Below the pieces are notes generated by a model. The model saw nothing but the letters and a program-made list of their open reading frames with translations. It ran no database searches and had not been told where the DNA came from. The position numbers and the translations under genes are program-made. 38,668 nucleotides of DNA, taken from contig CAYQCH010000006.1 of NCBI GenBank assembly GCA_964415935.1, positions 1 through 38,668 of the forward strand. Reading direction: 5' to 3'. Shown piece by piece: positions 8,049 to 15,877 of the stretch (position 1 is the first letter of the stretch; each line of letters opens with the position of its first letter). The DNA comes from CAYQCH01 sp964415935 (GTDB lineage Bacteria > Patescibacteriota > Patescibacteriia > VMEV01 > CAYQCH01).

Positions 8049-9371
8049 ATGACAATGACAGAGCGCCGCCTCCTGTTGGCGGCTTTTATTCTCATTTTCA
8101 CGATTTTCAGCCCGCTGCTCGTCCTGTACGCAAGCGGGTATCGATATAATACACGTTTGGGGAAAATTGAACAGGTAGGTTTGCTTTCCTTAAACACGGT
8201 ACAGCACGAAGTTACCGCCGTCGTAAATGGCGAGACTGAACGCCTCCAGAACGGGGTTTTGCTGGCAACGCTTGCTCCGCGCGACTATGACGTCGTGCTC
8301 AGTAAAGACGGCTATCACCCCTGGTCGAAACATTTGTCCGTTGAAGAAGGCCGCACTACATTCGTACCCGACGTTCGTTTGTTTTTGGACGCGGATCCGG
8401 ATCCTCGAGAACTGTTTACAAACCCGCTTGAAATTCTGGCAGAAAATGAGCGATTGGTGGCGTACAAAGGCACAGACGGACTTGTCTTGTATGAAAAGGA
8501 AAACGGGAATATCCAGGAAGTCGCCGCGCCGCTGCACGAAGAAATCCCTCTCGAAGACGTCGCCGTTTTTGCGGAAAACACCATCGTCTTTTCGCAAAGC
8601 AACCGCTGGTTTGATTTGGACGTTCGCGGAAAAAATCCTCCCGATGAAATTGTTGTTCCAGAACAAACATACGCCGTTATCCCCCAGGAAGATGCGCTGT
8701 TCGTTTTAACGGCCGACCGCGTTTGGGAGTCAAAACATGGCGTGCTAACGCCTCTCTTTTCCCTGGCTGAACCGCAGGCCCTGGCAATCGGTGGCGATAC
8801 TTTTTGGATTATGACCTCGGAGGCGACTCATAAGCGCAGTTTCCTGTACTCCGCTGCCGGGCCAAATGCACGGCCGCAGTTTGTAGCTTCCTTCCCATTT
8901 TCCGACGCGTGGCAGATCTTCGCGGGGAACGGACGGCTGCTTACGGTACATGACACTGACAATGACACGCTGTTTTTAGTCGACACGCAAACCGCTCCCG
9001 CCGCAACGGTTACGCTGGACGGGGTCCATACCTGGCAATGGTCCGCCGACCGCCGCGCGCTGCTTGCCACCACCGATCACGAACTTTCCGTTTACACCAT
9101 CACCAACGGAACGTCGCAGGAACTCATCACGCGCCAAAGCGAACCGATTACCGGAACTGCCTGGGGGCCGGATGAATCATGGGTACTCTTTACGACCGCA
9201 TCGGGACTATATGCGGCCGAACGGGATGCGCGCGGCGGACGCAACACCCTGCTGTTAGCGCAAAAAAACACGCCCCGCATTCTGAACGTGTCAACCTCTG
9301 AAATTTTATTTTCCTCGCAAGAAGGCGCCGCCTTTGTCATCTGGGCCCTGCCTGTCGACGGCGATCTCTGA
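8049..9371 (+). CDS. Membrane-anchored PEGA-domain protein with beta-propeller-like C-terminal region
   Basis: 440 aa. One N-terminal membrane segment (about 8-30) is followed by a PEGA-like domain (about 50-115; NGVLLATLAPRDYDVVLSKDGY is the typical glycine/aspartate turn and GYxPW strand). The rest (about 120-440) is beta-rich with repeating WxW/SADRRALLATT and WGPDESWVLFTT blades, like TolB/WD40-type propellers. Most of the chain would lie outside the membrane. PEGA-propeller proteins recur in CPR genomes, but no role is established; wall or surface scaffolding is an inference. It diverges from murA with 19 bases between starts, so each promoter must lie in the other gene. ATG 8055 is an equally good start. 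Its stop is three bases from the convergent rmlA stop and I see no terminator between them. Confidence 0.85.
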   Translation: MTMTERRLLLAAFILIFTIFSPLLVLYASGYRYNTRLGKIEQVGLLSLNTVQHEVTAVVNGETERLQNGVLLATLAPRDYDVVLSKDGYHPWSKHLSVEEGRTTFVPDVRLFLDADPDPRELFTNPLEILAENERLVAYKGTDGLVLYEKENGNIQEVAAPLHEEIPLEDVAVFAENTIVFSQSNRWFDLDVRGKNPPDEIVVPEQTYAVIPQEDALFVLTADRVWESKHGVLTPLFSLAEPQALAIGGDTFWIMTSEATHKRSFLYSAAGPNARPQFVASFPFSDAWQIFAGNGRLLTVHDTDNDTLFLVDTQTAPAATVTLDGVHTWQWSADRRALLATTDHELSVYTITNGTSQELITRQSEPITGTAWGPDESWVLFTTASGLYAAERDARGGRNTLLLAQKNTPRILNVSTSEILFSSQEGAAFVIWALPVDGDL

Positions 9372-9374
9372 GGC

Positions 9375-10457
9375 CTATAGCTCGACCATGGTTTGGTCGC
9401 CAATGACCAGCTTGTGTCCGCTGGGAAAGGTGTCTTCGACCGATCCAACCACGCAGCGCTCGCCTAAAATGCTTTCCACGATGCGCTTGTCGGTCTTGAT
9501 GACCACGTCATTCATAACAATGGAATGCTCGATTTCCGCGTCTCGGACAGAAACACGATCGCCGATGGACGTATACGGGCCAATATAGCAATCTTCGAGC
9601 ACGCAGTCTTTGCCGATGGTAACCGGCCCGCGGATTTTTGCGCCTGGACCGATACGCGAACCATCTCCGATAATGACCTTACCCTGCACGACCGCCTGCT
9701 CATCCACGTTTCCACGCACGTCTGATTCAATACCGTGCAAAATGAGGCTGTTTCCTTCAAGCAAATCTTCCGGCTTGCCTGTATCTTTCCACCAGCCGGT
9801 TACCTCGCCCACGGTGATCTTATGCCCGTGGTCAATGAGCCATTGATGCGCCAGCGGCGGGTAGTACTCCGGAATGGCGCTGTGCCCGCCCTTCACTTCC
9901 GGCTTCACATGCTGCATCGCTTCAAAAATGGGGCTGCGGTAAAAATAAATGGCAGTTACGGCCAAATCGCTGACGAACTCCTTTGGCTTCTCCACGGTTT
10001 TGACCACGCGTCCGTCTTCAACAACGGCCACGCCGAACCGCTCCCAATTCTTGACGCGCGTCACCAACAAATGCGCCGCGGCGTCTGACTGTAAAAACGC
10101 TTCATAGTGCTGCTTGATGCCGCCGGAGAGAATATTGTCGCCTCCGAACAGCAAAAACGGTTCATCCTTAATCAGTTCCTTGGCCATGAGGATGGGATAC
10201 ATCATGCCGTTGGGGATGTCTTGTTCAATATAGGTAATCTTGACGCCCCATTTTGATCCGTCCCCAATGGCGGCCGGCACCTCCGTGTCCCCCTTGTTCA
10301 AGTTCACGATGATGTCCGTGATGCCGCAGGCGGCAATGTCATCGAGCACGCGGAAAATCATCGGCCGCCCGGCGATGGGAATGAGGTGCTTGTTGACGGT
10401 GTTGGTGATGGGACGCAACCGCGTGCCGCGGCCGCCGGCTAATACGAGTGCTTTCAT
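9375..10457 (-). CDS. rmlA: Glucose-1-phosphate thymidylyltransferase, long form with left-handed beta-helix
   Basis: 360 aa. Makes dTDP-glucose from glucose-1-phosphate and dTTP, the first step of dTDP-sugar synthesis. The N-terminal nucleotidyltransferase domain has the signature LAGGRGTRLRPITN, with KHLIPIAGRPMI, FGGDNIL and a GWWKDTGKPEDL segment. The C-terminal quarter is a hexapeptide-repeat beta-helix (VQGKVIIGDGSRIGPGAKI...), which marks the long, archaeal-like RmlA form rather than the short RmlA of enterobacteria. Start at ATG 10457 chosen because MKALVLAGG is the family N-terminus; the open frame continues upstream. It is last in a run that also carries rmlB, which supports dTDP over another nucleotide, although substrate cannot be proven from sequence. 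Confidence 0.87.
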   Translation of the reverse strand: MKALVLAGGRGTRLRPITNTVNKHLIPIAGRPMIFRVLDDIAACGITDIIVNLNKGDTEVPAAIGDGSKWGVKITYIEQDIPNGMMYPILMAKELIKDEPFLLFGGDNILSGGIKQHYEAFLQSDAAAHLLVTRVKNWERFGVAVVEDGRVVKTVEKPKEFVSDLAVTAIYFYRSPIFEAMQHVKPEVKGGHSAIPEYYPPLAHQWLIDHGHKITVGEVTGWWKDTGKPEDLLEGNSLILHGIESDVRGNVDEQAVVQGKVIIGDGSRIGPGAKIRGPVTIGKDCVLEDCYIGPYTSIGDRVSVRDAEIEHSIVMNDVVIKTDKRIVESILGERCVVGSVEDTFPSGHKLVIGDQTMVEL

Positions 10458-10477
10458 AGGTGTTTCGCAAAACGCTG

Positions 10478-11059
10478 CTATCCTAGCAAATGACGGCGCG
10501 CGAGGCAAAGAGCGGATAACGTAAACGAGTCGGTAATTTTGCCGGTATCCGCCATGGCATACGCCTCTTGCACGGTGTATAGCTCCACTGTAATGCCCTG
10601 CTCCGTATCTTCCAAATCCTGCGAATGTATCTGCGTGCATCCTTGCGCGATAAATACGGGAGCTCGATCCGTGCTATGCCCGCAGGCAATGTCGATAACG
10701 CCGATCTGCTTAAGCGATGCAGCCTCATATCCGCTCTCTTCTCGCAACTCGCGCCGGGCAACCTCTTCGCTGGTCGCGACTTCCTCCTGTCCCCCGCCAG
10801 GGATTTCCAGGGAATCGCTATTCATGAGATAGCGATACTGCCGGACAAATACGATCTTGCCGTCACTCGTCAGCGGGATGACGGCCACCGAGCCGTACTT
10901 TTTGTAAATGTAAAAATAGTCGTAAGGCTTGCCGTAATCCGTCACGCCGGAATCATGGCGATATTCATGCCAGCGATTACTGGCAATCACCTCGCGTGTT
11001 TCTATCCGCCAGCGCGAACCGGCGGGCTTGGGATCATCGTTTTGCAGACTGCCCTCCAT
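10478..11059 (-). CDS. Nudix hydrolase (ADP-ribose/ADP-sugar pyrophosphatase-like)
   Basis: About 193 aa. Nudix enzymes cut nucleoside diphosphates linked to another group; this resembles the ADP-sugar pyrophosphatase branch (SVAVIPLTSDGKIVFVRQYRY, then LEIPGGGQEE). The metal-binding RELREESGY part of the box is intact, but the first Glu of the GX5E element is Ala (GGQEEVA). That residue is not the main metal ligand, so activity is likely. The likely start ATG at 11059 overlaps the end of rmlB by 26 bases; the open frame goes further up inside rmlB. It lies between rmlB and rmlA, so its substrate may be a nucleotide sugar. Confidence 0.85.
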   Translation of the reverse strand: MEGSLQNDDPKPAGSRWRIETREVIASNRWHEYRHDSGVTDYGKPYDYFYIYKKYGSVAVIPLTSDGKIVFVRQYRYLMNSDSLEIPGGGQEEVATSEEVARRELREESGYEAASLKQIGVIDIACGHSTDRAPVFIAQGCTQIHSQDLEDTEQGITVELYTVQEAYAMADTGKITDSFTLSALCLARRHLLG

Positions 11060-12053
11060 ATTGTTGGATGTACCAGGCCTTGTAGTCGCCCGATTTGATT
11101 TTTTTCCACCAGTCCTGATGCTGCGTGTACCAGGCAACCGTCCTTGCCAGCCCCTCATCAAAAGTTACGGAAGGCTTCCAGCCGAGCGCGCGGATCTTGC
11201 CGCTGTCAACGGCGTAACGCACATCATGCCCCGGACGGTCTTTTACGGGCGTGATGAGGGATTCAGGCTTGCCCGTCAGTCGCAAGATCTCTTTGGTAAG
11301 ACGCAAATTGTCCACCTCGGGGTCTTGTTCCGCGCCGATGTTGTATACCTCGCCCGGCTGCCCCGAATGAAGGACCAGGTCAATAGCTGCGCAATGGTCG
11401 TCTACGTACAGCCAGTCGCGCACCTGCGAGCCGTCGCCATACAGTGGGAGCGGCTTGTCCTCCAGGGCATTCGTAATGAAGAGCGGCACGATTTTTTCCG
11501 GGTATTGGTACGGTCCGTAATTGTTGGTGCAGCGGGTAATCATGCCGGGAAATCCGTAGGTGCGGTGCGCGGCCAATACCTGGATGTCGCCGCCGGCCTT
11601 GGCTCCGGAATAGGGGCTGCTCGGCTGCAGCGGCGAGGATTCCGCCGCCTTGCGCGCGCCGGGCATGTCGCCATAAACCTCATCGGTAGAAATCTGCACA
11701 AAACGGCCATGCCCGGCATCCGCGGCGGCGCGAATAAGGCTAAACGTTCCCCGAATGTTCGTATCTAGAAAAGCAAAGGGGTTCTCAATGGATCGGTCCA
11801 CATGGCTTTCCGCGGCAAAGTTGATGATGACATCAACCTCTTTTGCCAACTGAGACATCAACGGAGCGTCGCAAATATCCCCCTTGATGAAGCGGTAGCG
11901 CTTGTCCCCTTCCATATCCGCAAGATTGTCCAGGTTGCCGGCGTAGGTCAGCTTGTCGACATTGACGACTTCATAAGCCGGATATTTCGCCAGCATGAAG
12001 CGTATAAAATTTGACCCGATGAATCCGGCACCGCCGGTGACCATGAGTTTCAT
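11034..12053 (-). CDS. rmlB: dTDP-glucose 4,6-dehydratase
   Basis: 339 aa. Converts dTDP-glucose to dTDP-4-keto-6-deoxyglucose, the second step toward dTDP-rhamnose and related surface sugars. Extended short-chain dehydrogenase fold: NAD-binding GGAGFIGSNFIR at the N-terminus, FAAESHVDRSI, the catalytic STDEVYGD and SPYSGAKAGGD (Tyr and Lys of YxxxK), TRCTNNYGPYQYPEKIVP, and VRDWLYVDDHC. Start ATG 12053 gives MKLMVTGGAGF and lies one base after the stop of the upstream Nudix gene. Ends in TGA. rmlC and rmlD are not in the window. Confidence 0.95.
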   Translation of the reverse strand: MKLMVTGGAGFIGSNFIRFMLAKYPAYEVVNVDKLTYAGNLDNLADMEGDKRYRFIKGDICDAPLMSQLAKEVDVIINFAAESHVDRSIENPFAFLDTNIRGTFSLIRAAADAGHGRFVQISTDEVYGDMPGARKAAESSPLQPSSPYSGAKAGGDIQVLAAHRTYGFPGMITRCTNNYGPYQYPEKIVPLFITNALEDKPLPLYGDGSQVRDWLYVDDHCAAIDLVLHSGQPGEVYNIGAEQDPEVDNLRLTKEILRLTGKPESLITPVKDRPGHDVRYAVDSGKIRALGWKPSVTFDEGLARTVAWYTQHQDWWKKIKSGDYKAWYIQQYGGQSAKR

Positions 12054-12054
12054 A

Positions 12055-12594
12055 CTATTGCGACAGATAATCGAGCAACGCCTGCGCCGCCACACGCGTG
12101 GGAGCATCAAGCACGGCTTTCTTCTTTAACATATCCCGCAGTTTTCCAACGCTGAACTCTCGAACGGCAACGACTTCCCCGTCGGTTTTCTTTTTTTCCA
12201 TTTTTGACGTGCGCTCCGCCGCGAATATGTAGCCTTTCTGGGTGCTGATTCCGGGTGCCAGATAAAACCACCCCAGGCTGACCCATTTTTTTGCCTGCAA
12301 TCCTGTCTCTTCAGCCAGCTCCCGCTTGGCCGCCATCAGCGGCGTTTCATTGCGCTCGCGCCATCCCATGGGAAATTCCCACAGATATTTACGCACCGGA
12401 TACCGCCAGTTTTTAACCAGAGTCACGCCCTTTCGGTCTGAAGCCAACGCACAAACGACCACGAACGGGTCTGAAACGATCGAATAATACTTGCCCTGGC
12501 TGTCGTCGGCGCGCAACAAGTCATCCTGACGCACCTGGTACAACGGGTTCTTGTACACGACCTTGCTGGCGATTGTTCGCTTTGGTCGATGCAT
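12055..12594 (-). CDS. Nudix hydrolase (ADP-ribose pyrophosphatase-like)
   Basis: 179 aa. The Nudix box is complete: GWRERNETPLMAAKRELAEE followed by TGL, with every consensus Glu in place. The N-terminal half carries the VKNWRYPVRKYLWEFPMG strand typical of ADP-ribose/ADP-sugar pyrophosphatases. Cytosolic house-cleaning enzyme is the likely role. It sits 18 bases after the HIT gene and ends one base before rmlB, so it is firmly in the operon. It is not a recent duplicate of the second Nudix gene downstream: the two share only the box and the fold. Confidence 0.9.
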   Translation of the reverse strand: MHRPKRTIASKVVYKNPLYQVRQDDLLRADDSQGKYYSIVSDPFVVVCALASDRKGVTLVKNWRYPVRKYLWEFPMGWRERNETPLMAAKRELAEETGLQAKKWVSLGWFYLAPGISTQKGYIFAAERTSKMEKKKTDGEVVAVREFSVGKLRDMLKKKAVLDAPTRVAAQALLDYLSQ

Positions 12595-12612
12595 AGGCGA
12601 GGAGATTGGTTA

Positions 12613-13023
12613 TTATTGCAGCGCGGCGCGGATGGCATTGGCGACAGATGTCGCTTTCGCTTCATCGTCGTAATGTTTGCCCACCCAGTGCTTGTAGCCG
12701 TCGCCATCAAAGCGCGGGATGATGTGCGCATGAACGTGATCCACCAGCTGGCCTGATTCGCGGCCGGTGTTGATTAACAGGTTAAAGGCCGGTGCTTCCA
12801 CGGCCTTCATGGCCGCCCTGGCCAGCCCCGGAACGGCCGACATGATATCCGTCAGCACATGCGCCGGCGCGTCAAGCAGCGTGGCATAATGTTCTTTTGG
12901 AACGATCAGCAGATGGCCGCGATTCACGGGTTTGATATCCAAAAATGCAACGACGGCGTCATCCTCGTACACGCGGTACGAAGGCGCGCTCCCGCTGACA
13001 ACCTTGCAAAAGATGCAGTCCAT
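12613..13023 (-). CDS. HIT-family nucleotide-binding hydrolase (HinT-like)
   Basis: 136 aa. HIT proteins hydrolyse nucleoside phosphoramidates or adenylates. Seen: the N-terminal CIFC zinc-binding pair (Cys3, Cys6), AFLDIKPVNRGHLLIVPKEH, and the histidine triad DHVHAHIIPR. Length and order match bacterial HinT. The gene is three bases from the HAD gene upstream and 18 from the Nudix gene downstream. Confidence 0.94.
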   Translation of the reverse strand: MDCIFCKVVSGSAPSYRVYEDDAVVAFLDIKPVNRGHLLIVPKEHYATLLDAPAHVLTDIMSAVPGLARAAMKAVEAPAFNLLINTGRESGQLVDHVHAHIIPRFDGDGYKHWVGKHYDDEAKATSVANAIRAALQ

Positions 13024-13026
13024 AGA

Positions 13027-13662
13027 TTATGGGATAAGGATGGAAATAAGATCCTGCTGCGTTGCCGCAATGGCGTCTGGCGTGGCCGCGGCGAGCCGCT
13101 CCCGGTCATGATAGCCCCAGGTCACGGCAACGGTTTTCACGCCGGCTTTTTTTGCTTCCACGATGTCTCCGACGGTGTCCGTAACGTACCAGGTCTGCTC
13201 GGGCGAAAACCCAAACTCCTGCATGACCAGGCGGATGCGCTCATCTTTGGCTACGGCTACCTCCGGACCGACAACGGCAGCAACCTCGTCCGTTAATCCG
13301 TGAGCATCAATAATTGCCGTGGCGTTTTCGGCGGGCGTAGATGTAACAATAGCAATCGGATGCTGAGCGGAAAGACGCTCAACGGTTTCCTTCATGCCGT
13401 CAAACAGCGGCAGGGCATTATATCCTACAAAAGCCGCTTCCTTATCTTCTTGGCTGAAGCCGATAGGCGAGGCGTTAATGCCGGCCAGGACGCTTGCCAG
13501 GGCATTGCCGTCAAACAGCGCGCGATAATCATCTTCGCTGAGGTGCTTGCCGACATGCCGCTGAAACAGCCTGCAAATGTTAGAGTAGAGCAACCCGAAG
13601 GAATCGACGATCACGCCATCAAGATCAAAGAGCAGCAATTTCGTTCCGTTACCATTTGCCAT
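13027..13662 (-). CDS. HAD-family phosphatase (phosphoglycolate phosphatase-like)
   Basis: 211 aa. Motif I is LLFDLDGVIVDS (both Asp present), motif II is the VTSTP Thr/Ser segment, a candidate motif III Lys lies in VAVAKDERI, and motif IV is YVTDTVGDIVEAKKAG. The helical cap sits between motifs I and II, as in the phosphoglycolate phosphatase/beta-phosphoglucomutase branch. Substrate unknown. Start ATG 13662 has AGGA five bases upstream and overlaps the end of eno by 14 bases; earlier in-frame codons lie inside eno and are rejected. Confidence 0.9.
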   Translation of the reverse strand: MANGNGTKLLLFDLDGVIVDSFGLLYSNICRLFQRHVGKHLSEDDYRALFDGNALASVLAGINASPIGFSQEDKEAAFVGYNALPLFDGMKETVERLSAQHPIAIVTSTPAENATAIIDAHGLTDEVAAVVGPEVAVAKDERIRLVMQEFGFSPEQTWYVTDTVGDIVEAKKAGVKTVAVTWGYHDRERLAAATPDAIAATQQDLISILIP

Positions 13663-14938
13663 GCAATTCCTGTTCAATGGCCATGAGCCGGTTATATTTC
13701 TCCACGCGCTCGCTGCGGGACAAGCTGCCAGTCTTGATAAACTCGGCATTGGTCGCCACCGCCAGGTCGGCGATGGTCGTATCCCCCGTCTCGCCGGAAC
13801 GATGAGAAATAATGACGTTATAGCCGTGTTTGCGAGCCAAGGCAATAGCTGCCATGGTTTCGCTTAACGTACCGATTTGGTTGACTTTAATCAAGATGGC
13901 ATTGGCCACCCCCATATCAATGCCTTTTTGGAGCCGTTTGACGTTGGTGACAAACAAGTCATCGCCGACGATTTGCACCTGTTTGCCTAACGCTTTGGTA
14001 AGGCGCGCCCAGTCTTCCCATTGTTCCTCGTGAAGCGGATCTTCGATGGAAATAAAGTGATATTTTTTAATCCACATCTTGAGCATGGCAATAATGTCCT
14101 CGGTACTGCGAAAGCGCTTCCCTGCCTTTCCTTTTATTTTAAACTCGAAATCATAGCCCTTTCCTTCCGTAAAAAATTCGGACGTGGCCAGGTCAGAAGC
14201 CAGGGATACTTCTTTTCCCGGCGTGAACCCGGCTGCTTCAATGGCGCGAATGATGTACTGCAGTGCGCGTTCATTGTCTTTGACTGTCGGGGCAAACCCT
14301 CCTTCATCGCCGACCAGCGTCATGTATCCGCTCTTGGCTAGAATCTTCTTGAGCGCCTGGAACACTTCCACGCCGCGCCAGACGCGTTCGGCCATGGTCT
14401 TGCCTTCCGGCACCACCATGAATTCCTGAATAGAAAGCGGATTGTCGGCGTGGCGGCCGCCATTGACGATGTTCATCATGGGGCGCGGGAAACGGAATGA
14501 CTTTTCCTTGATGCCGTAAACGGCGCGTACATGGCGGTACAGAGGCTTCCCCGCTTGTTTGGCGCCGGCATGCGCGCAAGCCAAAGAAACAGCAAGCAGG
14601 GCATTGGCCCCAAGTTTGCGTTTATTTTCCGTACCATCCAGCTTCAACATGGTCGCATCAACGGCTTTCAAACGGCGGGCATCCATGCCCTTTAAAACGG
14701 GCGCAATGCGGCGGTTGACGTTCTGCACGGCTTTTTGCACGCCCTTTCCCTGCAGGCGCTTGCCGCCGTCGCGCAACTCCCATGCCTCAAAGGAACCGGT
14801 GGACGCGCCGGATGGAACGGATGCCGTCGCGGCGGCGCCTCCCGACAAGACTACTTTTGCTTCCACGGTGGGCCAGCCACGGGAATCAAGAACCTCTCGC
14901 GCTTGTACATGCTTGATGGCAAAGGAATTTTTCTTCAT
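13649..14938 (-). CDS. eno: Enolase
   Basis: 429 aa, the usual length. Converts 2-phosphoglycerate to phosphoenolpyruvate in glycolysis. Seen: REVLDSRGWPTVEA at the N-terminus, GGRHADNPLSIQEFM, VGDEGGFAP (catalytic Glu), SIEDPLHEEQWEDW, VGDDLFVTN, the catalytic Lys in ILIKVNQIGT, the signature SHRSGETGDTTIADLAV, and IKTGSLSRSERVEKYNRLM. Nothing is missing. The start at 14938 is in the TTTTACGCATATG context with no Shine-Dalgarno. It is the head of a seven-gene minus-strand run ending with rmlA, and a hairpin lies directly before its start (14945-14977). Confidence 0.98.
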   Translation of the reverse strand: MKKNSFAIKHVQAREVLDSRGWPTVEAKVVLSGGAAATASVPSGASTGSFEAWELRDGGKRLQGKGVQKAVQNVNRRIAPVLKGMDARRLKAVDATMLKLDGTENKRKLGANALLAVSLACAHAGAKQAGKPLYRHVRAVYGIKEKSFRFPRPMMNIVNGGRHADNPLSIQEFMVVPEGKTMAERVWRGVEVFQALKKILAKSGYMTLVGDEGGFAPTVKDNERALQYIIRAIEAAGFTPGKEVSLASDLATSEFFTEGKGYDFEFKIKGKAGKRFRSTEDIIAMLKMWIKKYHFISIEDPLHEEQWEDWARLTKALGKQVQIVGDDLFVTNVKRLQKGIDMGVANAILIKVNQIGTLSETMAAIALARKHGYNVIISHRSGETGDTTIADLAVATNAEFIKTGSLSRSERVEKYNRLMAIEQELHGKW

Positions 14939-14944
14939 ATGCGT

Positions 14945-14977
14945 AAAAGGCAGAGACGCATCAACGGCGTCTCTGCC
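14945..14977 (-). terminator. Hairpin between the SIMPL gene and eno: terminator or eno leader attenuator
   Basis: Perfect 11-base stem GGCAGAGACGC/GCGTCTCTGCC with a seven-base loop, then TTTTA on the minus strand. Only about 10 bases separate it from the eno ATG, so any eno transcript begun upstream contains it. Confidence 0.6.
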
Positions 14978-15000
14978 CATAAAATCAGTGAATCACCTTG

Positions 15001-15786
15001 TTAGTAGATTTCGTATTCGACCGTGGCATACACGTACACGTCCTGGCTGCCTTGCTCGATGGTCGGAGCCGAAAGATCGGCGCCGCCGCGGCCTTCCGCC
15101 GCGAGCTTGTCATAGTAGACCGGATACGGCACGGGCGCGCCCGAAGACGTTTCAGAGAAGGAAACGATTTTGCCTAAACGTACGCCGGTCTGCTTGGCCA
15201 GCGTCTGGGCCTTTTGCAAGGCATTGGCCAGCGCTTTTTCGCGAGCTTCCTGCCGCACCACTTCCGGATCGTCGATGGTAAAAGAGAGTCCGCTGACCTG
15301 GTTGGCTCCGTTCTGCCCTGCCACGGCGATGATGTTGCCGGCATTATCCAGGTTGCGAATCTTGACCGTCAGGCTCTGTGTGGCCTCGTACCCGAGCAAT
15401 GTTTGCTTACCGTCGGACCAGTCGTATTTTGGATACACGTTGTACGCGCTGGTGGCCATATCTTGTTTTTCAATGCCGGCCTTCCGCAGCGCTTCAGCAA
15501 CCTGGGCCGCCTGCTTGTTGTTCTCTTCCATGGCATCAGCGGCATTCGCTCGCTCCGTGACAACGCTGACGGTAATCTGCCCGATGTCAGGCACAGCCGT
15601 GGCGCGCCCTTCCCCCTGGATGGTGATGGTGTCGCGTTCGGTGGCCGGACGGCCGATGTACCGGCTTTCCTTGATCTTGTTAAAGGTGGCGACGCTTAAA
15701 TACACCGACACCATGAGCAATACCAACCCCGCAAGGATGACCAAGGCGGGATTGTTTGCCCAGTTTTGTTTGCTGGGTGAGGCCAT
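15001..15786 (-). CDS. SIMPL-domain (DUF541) membrane-anchored protein
   Basis: 261 aa. One N-terminal membrane segment (about 12-32, ALVILAGLVLLMVSVYLSVA) is followed by a SIMPL domain (about 50-255): ITIQGEGRATAVPDIGQITV, an AAQVAEALRKAGIEKQDMAT helix, YEATQSLTVKIRNLDNAG, and SGLSFTIDDPE. SIMPL proteins form periplasmic or surface oligomers; their precise role is not established. Here the domain would be outside the membrane. Start ATG 15786 is in an AAACATATG context. It diverges from hisS. Confidence 0.92.
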   Translation of the reverse strand: MASPSKQNWANNPALVILAGLVLLMVSVYLSVATFNKIKESRYIGRPATERDTITIQGEGRATAVPDIGQITVSVVTERANAADAMEENNKQAAQVAEALRKAGIEKQDMATSAYNVYPKYDWSDGKQTLLGYEATQSLTVKIRNLDNAGNIIAVAGQNGANQVSGLSFTIDDPEVVRQEAREKALANALQKAQTLAKQTGVRLGKIVSFSETSSGAPVPYPVYYDKLAAEGRGGADLSAPTIEQGSQDVYVYATVEYEIY

Positions 15787-15813
15787 ATGTTTGTTTAATA
15801 AATACCTGAATAT

Positions 15814-15819
15814 AGTATA
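15814..15819 (-). promoter_or_regulatory. -10 of the SIMPL-gene promoter
   Basis: TATACT preceded by TGC (extended -10) on the minus strand. The -35 at a 17-base distance (CTGTGC) is poor. Confidence 0.45.
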
Positions 15820-15827
15820 GCAAACTA

Positions 15828-15855
15828 TTGCGCAAGGCACAGTTCATGCTAGGAT
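15828..15855 (+). promoter_or_regulatory. Possible hisS promoter
   Basis: TTGCGC, 16 bases, TAGGAT preceded by TGC on the plus strand. It overlaps the divergent SIMPL promoter. Moderate match only. Confidence 0.4.
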
Positions 15856-15877
15856 GGACATACAAAAATGACATTGT

